From IMG/VR virus record IMGVR_UViG_3300037258_001226, positions 1 to 31,108 of that record: DNA of 31,108 bases; one strand, given 5' to 3'. How positions within the stretch are numbered: position 1 is the stretch's first letter; the number at the start of each line of letters is the position of its first letter. The stretch comes from a virus. Positions 21,011-29,700 of this stretch are shown in pieces. A program made the translations under genes and the position numbers. Under the pieces are notes generated by a model that saw nothing but the letters and a program-made list of their open reading frames with translations, was not told the origin of the DNA and did not search any database.

Positions 21011-21367
21011 ATGCGTCAGGTCACATGCATCAGCCCGCACGGTGGGCTGCACCGCGGCAGTAAGCGGCTCGGGATGCCGCCGGCCGAGGCGGGGTACGTG
21101 TCGGTGCCAGCGCTCGGCGCCGACACCCGCGCCGGCCAGAAGCCGATCGCGGTCGGCGCGACCGTCGGTGCGCCAGAGGCCCCGGCGTTCATCGCCGACG
21201 GCTTCCACTTCGTCAACGAGAACGGCGAGGCCGACCAGTGCACCGGCGGCAGCAGCTGCTGGTGCGGTGGCAATTGCCAGACGCCGCCCGGTGTGCCAGC
21301 CCCTCAGACCGACGACACCACCGGCACCGGCGCCGATAGTGCTCCGGCCGGCCCAGAGGGGAACTGA
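21011..21367 (+). CDS. Hypothetical protein with Cys cluster
   Basis: A 118-residue protein with an AGGAGAGG ribosome site. The N-terminus (MRQVTCISPHGGLHRG) and a mid-protein cluster (CTGGSSCWCGGNC) contain five Cys that could bind a metal or form disulfides; the C-terminal 30 residues are disordered Pro/Thr/Gly. Its position just before the tail tube suggests a minor virion or assembly protein. Not recognised. Confidence 0.6.
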   Translation: MRQVTCISPHGGLHRGSKRLGMPPAEAGYVSVPALGADTRAGQKPIAVGATVGAPEAPAFIADGFHFVNENGEADQCTGGSSCWCGGNCQTPPGVPAPQTDDTTGTGADSAPAGPEGN

Positions 21368-21370
21368 CCC

Positions 21371-22444
21371 ATGTCCATCGGAGCTGGCCTCGCCGCACAG
21401 GCAGGCATCGTCACCGAGACCACGAACGGCACCCAGGCCGTGGTCACGCACTTCGTCGAGTTCGACGGTGAGACGTCGAAGATGGTGAAGAACACGGTGC
21501 AGGGCCGTGGCCTGCGCGCGGGTGGCCTGTTCGAGCGGACCAGCCGGCGGGTCATTGGGTCGTGGGGCGCGACGGGCGGCCTGAACTTCGACACCCCGTT
21601 CTCCGGGCTGGGCCTGTTCCTGCAGCACATGATGGGGTCGTTCGCCGCGGTGCCGGTGCAGCAGTCCAGCACGGCCGCGTACCTGCAGACCCACGCGCCC
21701 GGGACGCTGGCCGGCAAGACGTTCACCCTGCAGATCGGCAAGCCCGACAGCTCCGGCACCGTGCGGCCGTTCACCTACCCGGGCGCCAAGATCACCAGCT
21801 GGGAGTTCTCCAGCGAGCTGAACCAGTTCCTGAAGCTGGCCCTGGAGATCGACGCCTGGCAGGAACTGACCCCGGACAACCCGCAGGGCACCACCGCCGG
21901 TGAGGCCCTGGCCACCGCGACCTACGCCGCCGGCCAGCAGTTCTTCCATTTCCGGCAAGCGGTCATCTACTCCGGCGGAACGCTGGCCACCACCGACGGG
22001 ATCACGACACTGTCGGGCCCGACCGCGACCGGGCGGGTCACGAAGGCCAGCGTCAAGGTCGAGAACAAGCTGGCGACCGGGCGGCAGTTCATGGGCGGGC
22101 TGCTGGGCAACGGCACCGGCGGGATCAAGGCCGAGCAGCTGGAGAACGACTACCGGGTCATCAGCGGGGCGCTGGACGTCGAGTTCTTCAACCTGGCCGG
22201 CTACTACGACATCTTCGCCGGGGACACCACCGGCACGCTGGAGCTGCAGTTCACCGGCCCGATCATCGCCACCACCATCCCCTACCAGCTCAGCATCCTG
22301 GTCCCGAACATCAAGTTCGGCGGCGATTCACCGGTGGTGGCCGGCCCGGGGATCCTGAACCACAACCTGCCGTTCACCGGCCTGGACGACGAGGCCAACA
22401 ACCCGGTCCAGATCCAGTACATGTCGACGGACATCACGATCTGA
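21371..22444 (+). CDS. Major tail (tail tube) protein
   Basis: A 357-residue protein. It begins IGAGLAAQAGIVTETTNGTQ, then TSRRVIGSWGATGGLNFDTP and GLGLFLQHMMGSF, a pattern typical of actinobacteriophage tail tube subunits (conserved glycine-rich start, ..VxGxxxxxxDxxxxGLGxLLxxMxG). Later segments (ITSWEFSSELNQFLKLALEI, AVIYSGGTL, ASVKVENKLATGR) are beta strands of the tube fold. It polymerises around the tape measure to make the non-contractile tail. Located between completion proteins and the chaperone gene as expected. Confidence 0.85.
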   Translation: MSIGAGLAAQAGIVTETTNGTQAVVTHFVEFDGETSKMVKNTVQGRGLRAGGLFERTSRRVIGSWGATGGLNFDTPFSGLGLFLQHMMGSFAAVPVQQSSTAAYLQTHAPGTLAGKTFTLQIGKPDSSGTVRPFTYPGAKITSWEFSSELNQFLKLALEIDAWQELTPDNPQGTTAGEALATATYAAGQQFFHFRQAVIYSGGTLATTDGITTLSGPTATGRVTKASVKVENKLATGRQFMGGLLGNGTGGIKAEQLENDYRVISGALDVEFFNLAGYYDIFAGDTTGTLELQFTGPIIATTIPYQLSILVPNIKFGGDSPVVAGPGILNHNLPFTGLDDEANNPVQIQYMSTDITI

Positions 22445-22445
22445 G

Positions 22446-22892
22446 ATGACCGTCCAGCGGAAGCGGACCCGGGGGCGGCTGGCCAGCACGCGCGGCCACG
22501 CCCAGGTCCCCGGCCGCCTCGGCGGGGCCAGCACCCGGATCACGACCACCGGGGCGCTGGGCCGCGGCTCCGGCGGCGACGAGGACCTCCGCGCCGCCGC
22601 CGGTGACATCGCCGGCGAGGCGAAGGCCCTGGCCGCGAAGTGGTCCCGCACCATCCCCGGGTCCATCGGCGTCGCGGTATCCGGCAACGTCGCGGACATC
22701 ACCGCGACCGCGGCACCGGCGTACCCCAACGAGGTCGCCGGGGTCCGCCACCCGGTCTACGGCCACGACCGGTGGGTCACCAACGAGCACCGCCCGTTCA
22801 TGGGCCCCGCCGCGGACAGCAAAGCAGACGCGGCCATGGCCACCTACGCAAAGAAAATCGACCGCGCAGCCCGCAAAGCCGGATTCTCCTAG
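22446..22892 (+). CDS. HK97 gp10-like tail or neck component
   Basis: A 148-residue protein starting at ATG one base after the previous stop. The C-terminal half carries APAYPNEVAGVRHPVYGHDR, WVTNEHRPFMGPAADSKADA and a final basic helix (YAKKIDRAARKAGFS), matching the HK97-gp10-type pattern (...fRHPVfG....WV.Q..rPFl.pA...). These proteins complete the head-tail joint or tail tip. The N-terminal 40 residues are basic and less ordered. Position after the tube gene is slightly unusual but seen in actinophages. Confidence 0.72.
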   Translation: MTVQRKRTRGRLASTRGHAQVPGRLGGASTRITTTGALGRGSGGDEDLRAAAGDIAGEAKALAAKWSRTIPGSIGVAVSGNVADITATAAPAYPNEVAGVRHPVYGHDRWVTNEHRPFMGPAADSKADAAMATYAKKIDRAARKAGFS

Positions 22893-22901
22893 GAGCCCCT
22901 C

Positions 22902-23375
22902 ATGGTGATGTTCATCAAATTCGCTGACCGGACTTATGACTTCGACTGGGACGCCATAAGTATCGATGAGTGGCGCGAGATGAAGCGCAAATACAAGATG
23001 AATATGCGCCTCGTGCAGCAGGGGGCTATCGAGGGTGACCCGGATGCGGTCACCTGCGCGTACTGGGCGATGCTCCGGCAGAACGGCGAGCTCGGCCGCC
23101 GGCCGCTGAACGACGACCTGAAGCCCGAACCGGCGGTCGCGTTCGTGCTGGCGTTCATGGCGGCCATGAAAGACGAGCAGAAACGCGACGAAGCCGAGGA
23201 AGCCGAGGCAGAGGAGCAGGCCGCCGCAGAGGCCGAGGCGGCTGAGAACCCTACGCAGCCGCGCCCGGGATCTCGTCAGTCGAAGGCGCCCAGTACCCGG
23301 ACGGCTGGCACGACAGCCCAGTCCCAGACGGGCGGCAGCAACTCAGCTGGGCCCGCTTCAGTGACGGTGACCTAG
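22902..23375 (+). CDS. Tail assembly chaperone, short form (G)
   Basis: A 157-residue protein. Residues 1-100 (FIKFADRTYDFDWDAISIDE, WREMKRKYKMNM, AVTCAYWAMLRQNGE, AVAFVLAFMAAM) are the structured chaperone domain; an Ala/Glu-rich helix and a disordered Ser/Thr tail follow. G proteins bind the tape measure during tail assembly and lie immediately upstream of it. G+C is locally lower near 22910-23010. A CCCGGGA slippery site at 23264-23270 allows synthesis of the longer G-T form. Confidence 0.8.
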   Translation: MVMFIKFADRTYDFDWDAISIDEWREMKRKYKMNMRLVQQGAIEGDPDAVTCAYWAMLRQNGELGRRPLNDDLKPEPAVAFVLAFMAAMKDEQKRDEAEEAEAEEQAAAEAEAAENPTQPRPGSRQSKAPSTRTAGTTAQSQTGGSNSAGPASVTVT

Positions 23376-23536
23376 ATGAGCTCCGCCGCGAGTACCTGTT
23401 CCTCCTCGCCCACCTCTGCCATTTGTCCGACCGCGATGTGGGGCGGCTGACGCTCCTGGATTTCGCCGTTTATGTGACCGGAATCGATAACTACCTGGCC
23501 GATACCAAGCAGGCCCTGGAAGACGCGAGTGGGTGA
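23264..23536 (+). CDS. Tail assembly chaperone extension (G-T) by -1 frameshift
   Basis: CCCGGGA (23264-23270) is a canonical slippery heptamer in the G frame (CCG GGA). Slipping -1 continues from ATC at 23270 to TGA at 23534-23536: ISSVEGAQYPDGWHDSPVPD, then WARFSDGDLDELRREYLFLL and a C-terminal VYVTGIDNYLADTKQALED. Joined to the first 123 codons of G this gives 211 residues. The -1 frame looks fully coding and ends 6 bases before the tape measure start. G-T fusion by -1 frameshifting is well established in siphophages. Confidence 0.82.
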   Translation, partial: PGISSVEGAQYPDGWHDSPVPDGRQQLSWARFSDGDLDELRREYLFLLAHLCHLSDRDVGRLTLLDFAVYVTGIDNYLADTKQALEDASG

Positions 23537-23542
23537 TCCGCA

Positions 23543-26098
23543 ATGGCCTCCACCATGATCAAGTCCGTCAAGCTGCGGATCATCGGCGACGACGGCGATA
23601 CCGAGACCAAACTCGATTCCATCGGCCGGAAAGCCGACGAGCTCGCGAAGAAGCACCCCGAGCTGAAAGTCAAGATCAACTCGGCGGCCGCGACCGCGAA
23701 ACTGGGTGTGCTCCGCGCCGACCTGAAGCACACCAGCGACCAGGCTGACGAGACCGGGACCACGTTCCGGTCCGCGTTCGGCAAGTCGGCGCTGTCCCTG
23801 TCCGGGTTCGGTGACGCCGCGACCGCCGCGTCCGGCGACGCGACGATGATGCAGAAGGCCATGGCCGGCCTGTCGCTGGCCACCGGCCTGCTCGAGCCGC
23901 TGGCCGCCGGCGGGGCCGTGGCTGTCGGGGCGATCGGCGCCGCGGTGGTGGCCACCGGCGCCGGGCTGGGGATCTTCAAGACCATCGCCACCGGGGTGTT
24001 CTCCGCGGTGTCGGCGAACATCACCAAGGTCGCCGCGGCGCAGGAGAAGATCGCCTCCGGCGACACCGGCAAGAAGCTGGCCGCGGACGTCACGGCGATC
24101 GGCGTGGCCGAGCAGGGCCTGACCGGGTCGCAGAAGCAGCTGGTCGGCGCCACCGCCAACGCCGAGACAGCCTGGCACACCTTCATCGTCCGGTCGACCG
24201 CCGGGGTGACGTCGGTGATGGTCCCGGCGCTGGCCCTGCTGCCCAAGGGCCTGGCGCTGATCAAGCCGTTCCTGGCCCCGGTCGAGGGCGCCCTGCGCGG
24301 GATCGTGGGCGAGGTCGGCAAGGCGGCCAGTTCCCCGTTCTGGACGAAGTTCGACCACATGCTCGCGGGTCACGCTGGCGGTGACATCAAGTCGCTGGCC
24401 GGGATCCTGGGCCACATCGCTACCGGGTTCGCCGGGATCGTGAAGGCGTTCACCCCCGTGAGCACCACGGTCCTGGGTGGCCTGGACAAGCTGACCGCCG
24501 GGTTCTCCAAGTGGGGCCAGACCCTGGGCTCCCACTCCGGTTTCCAGTCGATGATGAGTGAGGCTAAGGAGTACGCCCCGCAGATCGCGGTCAGCCTGAA
24601 GAACATCGGCGCCGCCGCGGTGCACCTGGTCGGCGACATGGCCGGCACCAAGAGCCTGGTCCCGGTGTTCGCTGACCTGCTGCCCCCGGTCACCGCGTTC
24701 CTCGACGCCCTGGTCAAATCCAACCCGGCCCTGGTCCAGTTCGGCCTGTACACCCTCGCGGCCGGGGACGGCGTCGGCAAGCTGGCGAAGACCACCAGCA
24801 ACGCGGCGACGTCCATCGGCGGCATAGCCGGCGGGGTCAAGGCCGGCCGGTCCGCCCTGCAGGACCTCAAGGCCGGGTTCTCCGACGGGGCCGCGGCCGC
24901 GTCCAAGGCAACCGGCGTGTGGGGCACCGCCGGCGGGAAGCTGTCGGGCCTCGGCTCCATGGTCACCGGCCTGGGCCAGAAGATGGGCCTGCTGCGGACC
25001 GCGACCGAGGCCGAGACCGTCGCCGACGGTGAGATGGACGCGGCGATGGACGCCAACCCCATCGGCCTGATCGTCGTCGCGATCGGCGCCCTCGTCGTCG
25101 CCTTCGTTGAGCTGTGGAAGCACAGCTCCACATTCCGCGATTTCTGGATCGACACATGGAAAGTCGTCAAGACCTCATTCCTCGACGCATTCAATTTCGT
25201 CAAGGACCACTGGAAACTTATCCTCGGTATCCTGACCGGCCCGCCGGGCGCCGCGGTGATCTTCATCATCAGCCACTGGAAGCAGATCGAGGACGCGACG
25301 TCCTCAATGATCAGCTCCGTAGTCGGGTTCTTCGAGGATCTCGGCGCCGGGGTAAAGCGGATCGTCGGCAATGTCGTCGGGTTCTTCACCGCCATGCCGG
25401 GCCGGATACTCCACGCCGTGGGCAACCTGGCAGACCTGCTACTGAACGCCGGCAAGGCAATCATGGAAGGGCTGCTGCACGGCATCGAGGCCGGCTGGAA
25501 CGACGTCAAAGGCTTCGTCGGGAAGATCGGCGGGTGGATCTCCAGCCTCAAAGGGCCGCTCGACTACGACCAGGTGCTGCTCGTCCCGCACGGCAAGGCC
25601 ATCATGGGCGGGCTGCTGACCGGGCTGAAGTCACGCATGCCCGAACTGGTCAGCCAGGTCAAGCTGATCACCGAGACCATCGGCGGCGCCGGGACCGTGA
25701 CGGGCACACCGGGCGGCGTCCGGGGCGGCACCAACTTCTACCAGCAGGCCAGGTTCCTGCTGCAGGAAAAAGGCGACAAGCACCCGACCGTCACGGCGAT
25801 CGACAAGCTCCGCGCCGAGATCATCAAAGACCACCAGGACCAGCAGAAAAAGCACACGGTCAGCGGGACACCGGTCATTCTGGGGCACACGGCCGCGCTG
25901 AAAGACCATACCAAGGCTTTGCAGAAAGCCACTCCCGCGCTTATCCGTATCGGCAATCACAGCAGCGCCAATTTCAATGACGTGTACAACATCAAGGTGG
26001 ACAACTCGCTGGACGGCGATGCGACCGCGAAGAAAATCCGGCAGATGCTGCTGCAGCTGAAGCGCCATAACGGCGGCGCCCCGCTGGGCCTGGCGTAA
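23543..26098 (+). CDS. Tape measure protein
   Basis: An 851-residue protein, the second longest in the window. Ala/Gly/Lys-rich helices dominate, with several hydrophobic stretches (GGAVAVGAIGAAVVATGAGL ~130-150; NPIGLIVVAIGALVVAFVEL ~505-525; KLILGILTGPPGAAVIFII ~550-570). Motifs familiar in tape measures include HWKLILG, ISHWKQIE, MPGRIL and the LKGPLDYDQVLLVPHGKAIM block near residue 670. It sets tail length and passes into the host membrane during DNA entry. At roughly 1.5 angstrom per residue the tail would be near 120-130 nm. Position after the chaperones confirms the call. Regions near 25110-25230 and 25840-25990 have lower G+C, hinting at mosaic origin. Confidence 0.92.
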   Translation: MASTMIKSVKLRIIGDDGDTETKLDSIGRKADELAKKHPELKVKINSAAATAKLGVLRADLKHTSDQADETGTTFRSAFGKSALSLSGFGDAATAASGDATMMQKAMAGLSLATGLLEPLAAGGAVAVGAIGAAVVATGAGLGIFKTIATGVFSAVSANITKVAAAQEKIASGDTGKKLAADVTAIGVAEQGLTGSQKQLVGATANAETAWHTFIVRSTAGVTSVMVPALALLPKGLALIKPFLAPVEGALRGIVGEVGKAASSPFWTKFDHMLAGHAGGDIKSLAGILGHIATGFAGIVKAFTPVSTTVLGGLDKLTAGFSKWGQTLGSHSGFQSMMSEAKEYAPQIAVSLKNIGAAAVHLVGDMAGTKSLVPVFADLLPPVTAFLDALVKSNPALVQFGLYTLAAGDGVGKLAKTTSNAATSIGGIAGGVKAGRSALQDLKAGFSDGAAAASKATGVWGTAGGKLSGLGSMVTGLGQKMGLLRTATEAETVADGEMDAAMDANPIGLIVVAIGALVVAFVELWKHSSTFRDFWIDTWKVVKTSFLDAFNFVKDHWKLILGILTGPPGAAVIFIISHWKQIEDATSSMISSVVGFFEDLGAGVKRIVGNVVGFFTAMPGRILHAVGNLADLLLNAGKAIMEGLLHGIEAGWNDVKGFVGKIGGWISSLKGPLDYDQVLLVPHGKAIMGGLLTGLKSRMPELVSQVKLITETIGGAGTVTGTPGGVRGGTNFYQQARFLLQEKGDKHPTVTAIDKLRAEIIKDHQDQQKKHTVSGTPVILGHTAALKDHTKALQKATPALIRIGNHSSANFNDVYNIKVDNSLDGDATAKKIRQMLLQLKRHNGGAPLGLA

Positions 26099-26121
26099 CC
26101 CCATAGGAAGGAAACACCACC

Positions 26122-26610
26122 ATGCGCGGACGCGCTTACACCATCGACTCGGGGCAGATCGCCCTGACCGGCACCACCCAGACGCCACTGCTGATGGGCA
26201 ACGCCGGGACCACCGTCACCGCCGACGTGACCGCGGTCCGGTGCAATGTCGTCTCCGGCACCGGAGTGGTCTACCCGACCAACGGCGACGTGCAGCTGTA
26301 CCTGGCCCGGGCGGCGAACACCCCGGCGGGCGGGACGGGGGTCACGCCGCGGCCGATGAACCCCACGGACATCGCGGCGAACTCGGTCTGGACCGTCGGG
26401 TCCTGGTCAACCGCACCGACCTTCGGGAACATCGTCTGGGGCCAGGCCATCCCGTTCGCCGCCGGCGGGAACTGGGGCGAGGTCTTCGACCGGGACTACG
26501 AGCGGCGCCTGGGCGGCACCGGCGTGTCCGCGTTCTGGGCCATCTTCGCGACCCTGTCCGCGACGTCGACCGCGACGTCGATCGGCGTCGAGCTCGACTT
26601 CATCGAGTAA
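26122..26610 (+). CDS. Hypothetical tail-region protein
   Basis: A 162-residue protein with an AGGAAGGAAA ribosome site. It is beta-rich (MRGRAYTIDSGQIALTG, VTADVTAVRCNVVSGTGVVY, DVQLYLARAANTPAG) and ends SATSTATSIGVELDFIE. It lies between tape measure and tail-tip genes, where distal tail proteins usually are, but it is much shorter than typical Dit proteins and I cannot identify the family. Probably a small tail-tip or tail-surface subunit. Confidence 0.65.
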   Translation: MRGRAYTIDSGQIALTGTTQTPLLMGNAGTTVTADVTAVRCNVVSGTGVVYPTNGDVQLYLARAANTPAGGTGVTPRPMNPTDIAANSVWTVGSWSTAPTFGNIVWGQAIPFAAGGNWGEVFDRDYERRLGGTGVSAFWAIFATLSATSTATSIGVELDFIE

Positions 26611-26657
26611 CCCGCCGGCGGGTTCCCGGTCCGGGGTTGCTTCGAGAGGGAAGGGCG

Positions 26658-26708
26658 GTGGCGGGTGAGGTGCAGCATGGGCGGGCCCGTCACCGCCGGG
26701 TGATCTAG
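26658..26708 (+). CDS. Possible 16-residue leader peptide
   Basis: A GAGAGGGAAGGGCG ribosome site precedes GTG at 26658, opening a 16-codon frame (MAGEVQHGRARHRRVI) that stops at 26706-26708. The next gene's GTG follows immediately and lacks its own good ribosome site. It may be translated to couple ribosomes to the tail-tip gene. Low confidence because of size. Confidence 0.3.
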   Translation: MAGEVQHGRARHRRVI

Positions 26709-29700
26709 GTGTCCCTCGGGACGCCGTACGCGCTGGGCGCGGCCAGCACGGCGACCGCGGCCGCGGCGGTCACCGCGGCCACGAGCACCGCGCTGGGCGA
26801 CGCGATCGTTGTCGGGCTCGGGTCCAGCTCGACCGCGTCGGTGATCACCAGTGTCACCGACACCCAGGGCAACATCTACCAGCCGTACAAGAGCAACGCG
26901 ACCGCGCAGTTCGGGGCGGTGTGGGCGGCGTTCGCGGCGCTGCCCCTGACCGGCGGCACCGACATCATCACGGTCACGTTCACCTCCGCGACCGGGCAGA
27001 AGAACATCACCGCGCTGGGCTGCCCCGGGATCCTGGGGTTCGGTGCGGCCGTGGACACCGCGGCCGCGGCGTCGGCGAACGGGACCTCCACGGCGCCGTC
27101 CGCCACGACCGGCACCCTGGCCAATAGCGGCGAGCTGCTCGTCGGGCTGATCACCGGTGCCAACGCCGGCGGCGCACCCGGGTCGGTCACCGCCGGGTGG
27201 ACGCAGATCGAGCAGGAGCACTCCGGCTCGAACGAGTGGTCGACGCTGCTGTACCAGGTCGCGCCGTCGGTCACCGCGGTGACCCTGGCCGCGGCCATCA
27301 CCTCGGCGGCCTGGTCGGTCATCATCGTCCCGCTGATCCCCACCGCGGCCGGGCAGACCGCGATCTCCTACCCGGTCGCGGGCACCAGCAGCTGGGTCCC
27401 GGTGGCCGGGATCCAGCCCGGCGCCCTCATCGAGGGCTGGGGTCCCGGTGGCGGGTCCGCCGGCGGTGAGGGAACCGGCGGCGGCGCCGGCGCGTACGCG
27501 GCGGTCCTGTTCAACCCGGTCGCGGGGACCAGCTACCCGGTGGTCACCGGTGCCGGCGGCACCGCCGGCACGTCGACGGCCGCCGGCGGGAACGGCACCC
27601 CGACCAGCTTCAACACCTCGACCATGGTCGCCGCGCCCGGCGGTGGCGGCCACGTCTCCTCCACCGCCGGCGCCGGCGGCACCACCGGGGCCAGCACCGG
27701 GACAACGCTGCACGCCGGCGGGGCCAGCGGCACCGCCACGTCCGGGACCAGCGGATCCGGTGGCGGCGGGTCGGCCGGCCCGGCGGCGGCCGGGAACGCC
27801 GGGGCCAACAGCAGCGGATCCGGGTCCGTCGCCGGCGCGGTCGCGGTGGCGGGCGGGGGCCCGGGCGGCCCGTCCGGGGGCTCGGCTGGCAACGGGGTGC
27901 CCGCCCCGTACGGGCCCGGTGGCGGCGCCGGCGCGGGCGGTGGCAGCAAGCCCGGCGCGGCCGGCCTGCCGGGCCTGGTCCAGATCACCTTCACCGTGGC
28001 CGCTACCGGCCCGGCGCCCGTGGTCCCGCTGGATGGCCCGGTCGGGCCGCGGCGCGGCCCGGGGTACTGGCGGCGCGGCCGCATGCAGGGCTCCGCCGGT
28101 GCGCCGGTCGTCCAGCCGCCCATCACCCCGGCGCCGGTCTTCCCGCTCCGCGGCCCCGTCGGGCCGGCCCGGCCGCCGCGGTTCCGCCGCGGCAGCGCCC
28201 AGGGGTCCGCCGGTGTGCCCGTCACCCAGCCGCCCATCACCCCGGCGCCGGTCTTCCCGCTCCGCGGCCCCGTCGGGCCGGCCCGGCCGCCGCGGTTCCG
28301 CCGCGGCAGCGCCCGCGGCAGTGCCGGTGTGCCCGTCACCATCAACGTGGTGTGCGGCCCAGCCGCCGGGCTCCTGGAAGGCAACGAGCTGTCCCGCGCT
28401 GACAGCGACTTCGAGACGTGGACCGGGAACTGGACCGCTGGCCCGAACACCTCGGTCGACCAGTCTGTGGATGGCGGCGGGTACACCGGCTGTTTCGCCC
28501 TGCAGATGACCGCCACCGCGGGCGGCCAGGTGTCCGCGACGTCCCCGCTGATGCCCTCATACGCCGGGGCGGCAAACATCGGATCGGGGTACATGGCCGC
28601 GCAGCTGCCCGGCCGGGCCGGGCAGCTGACCCTCACCTGGTACGACGCCGGCTTCACACCGCTGGCCACGGTCACCACCAGTACGCTGCTGCTGGCCACC
28701 GCCACGCCCTGGACGCCGTTCGCCGGCAACGGCGGCGCCCCGGCCGGGACCGCCTGGTACTCGCTGGCCTTCACCGGCAGCGGCCTGACCGCCGGTGAGT
28801 CCGTGTTCGCTGACCTGGTCTATGCCGCCGACTCGCCGATGCAGGTGCTGATCTCCTGGAACGCACCGCCGCTGGCCGTCCAGCCGCTGTTCGTGGATGT
28901 GACCCCGTGGGCCCGGGCCGACACCCCCTGGACCGTCGGCCACGGCCGGCAGGACAACGTCACCGAGACGCAGACCGGGCCGCTGGCCGGGACGATCGAC
29001 AACACCTCCGGGTGGTTCACCACCGGCGGGTCCGCGGTGGCCAGCCCCTGGGCGCCCGGGGTGAAGATCGGCCGGCGGATCCAGGTCAACCTGCCCGATG
29101 AGTTCGGCCAGTTCTGGACCCGGTTCGACGGGCAGCTCACCGAGGTCCCCACCGAGTGGACGGGTGCGAACGCGGCCGAGGCCTTCTCCGCGATCGCCGC
29201 GTCTGACCTGCTGGCCCTGCTGAACCGGCTGCCGAACCTGGCCACCTGGACCCAGGAGGAGATGGGCGCCGACCAGCCCATCGCCCTGTACGCGCTGAAC
29301 GACCCCACCGGGTCCACGCAGGCGTCGGACTCGGCGGGGAACGGTGCGGCGCCGCTGGTGGTCAGGACCTACGGCGCGCAGCCGGTCACGCCGCTGGCCT
29401 GGTGGCAGATCCTGTTCCACCTCGACGCCGGGTCACCGCCGTCGACGGTGCCCGCCGGGACCGCGGTGCCCACCGCCGGGATCCCGCTGACCGAGACCAG
29501 GACCGACGCCACCACCGGGGAGCTGTCCGGGCCGCTGCCCACGTGGCTGTTCACCCCGTCGGCCAGCGCCGTGGCGCAGCTGGAGGGGCCGCTGCCGCAG
29601 CCGGTCACCGCGGCGGCCGGGTTCAGCTTCGAGTGCTGGGCGAACTGCACCACCCCGCTGGCCGCCCAGACCCTGATGATGCTGGGCAGCAAGGCCGCCG

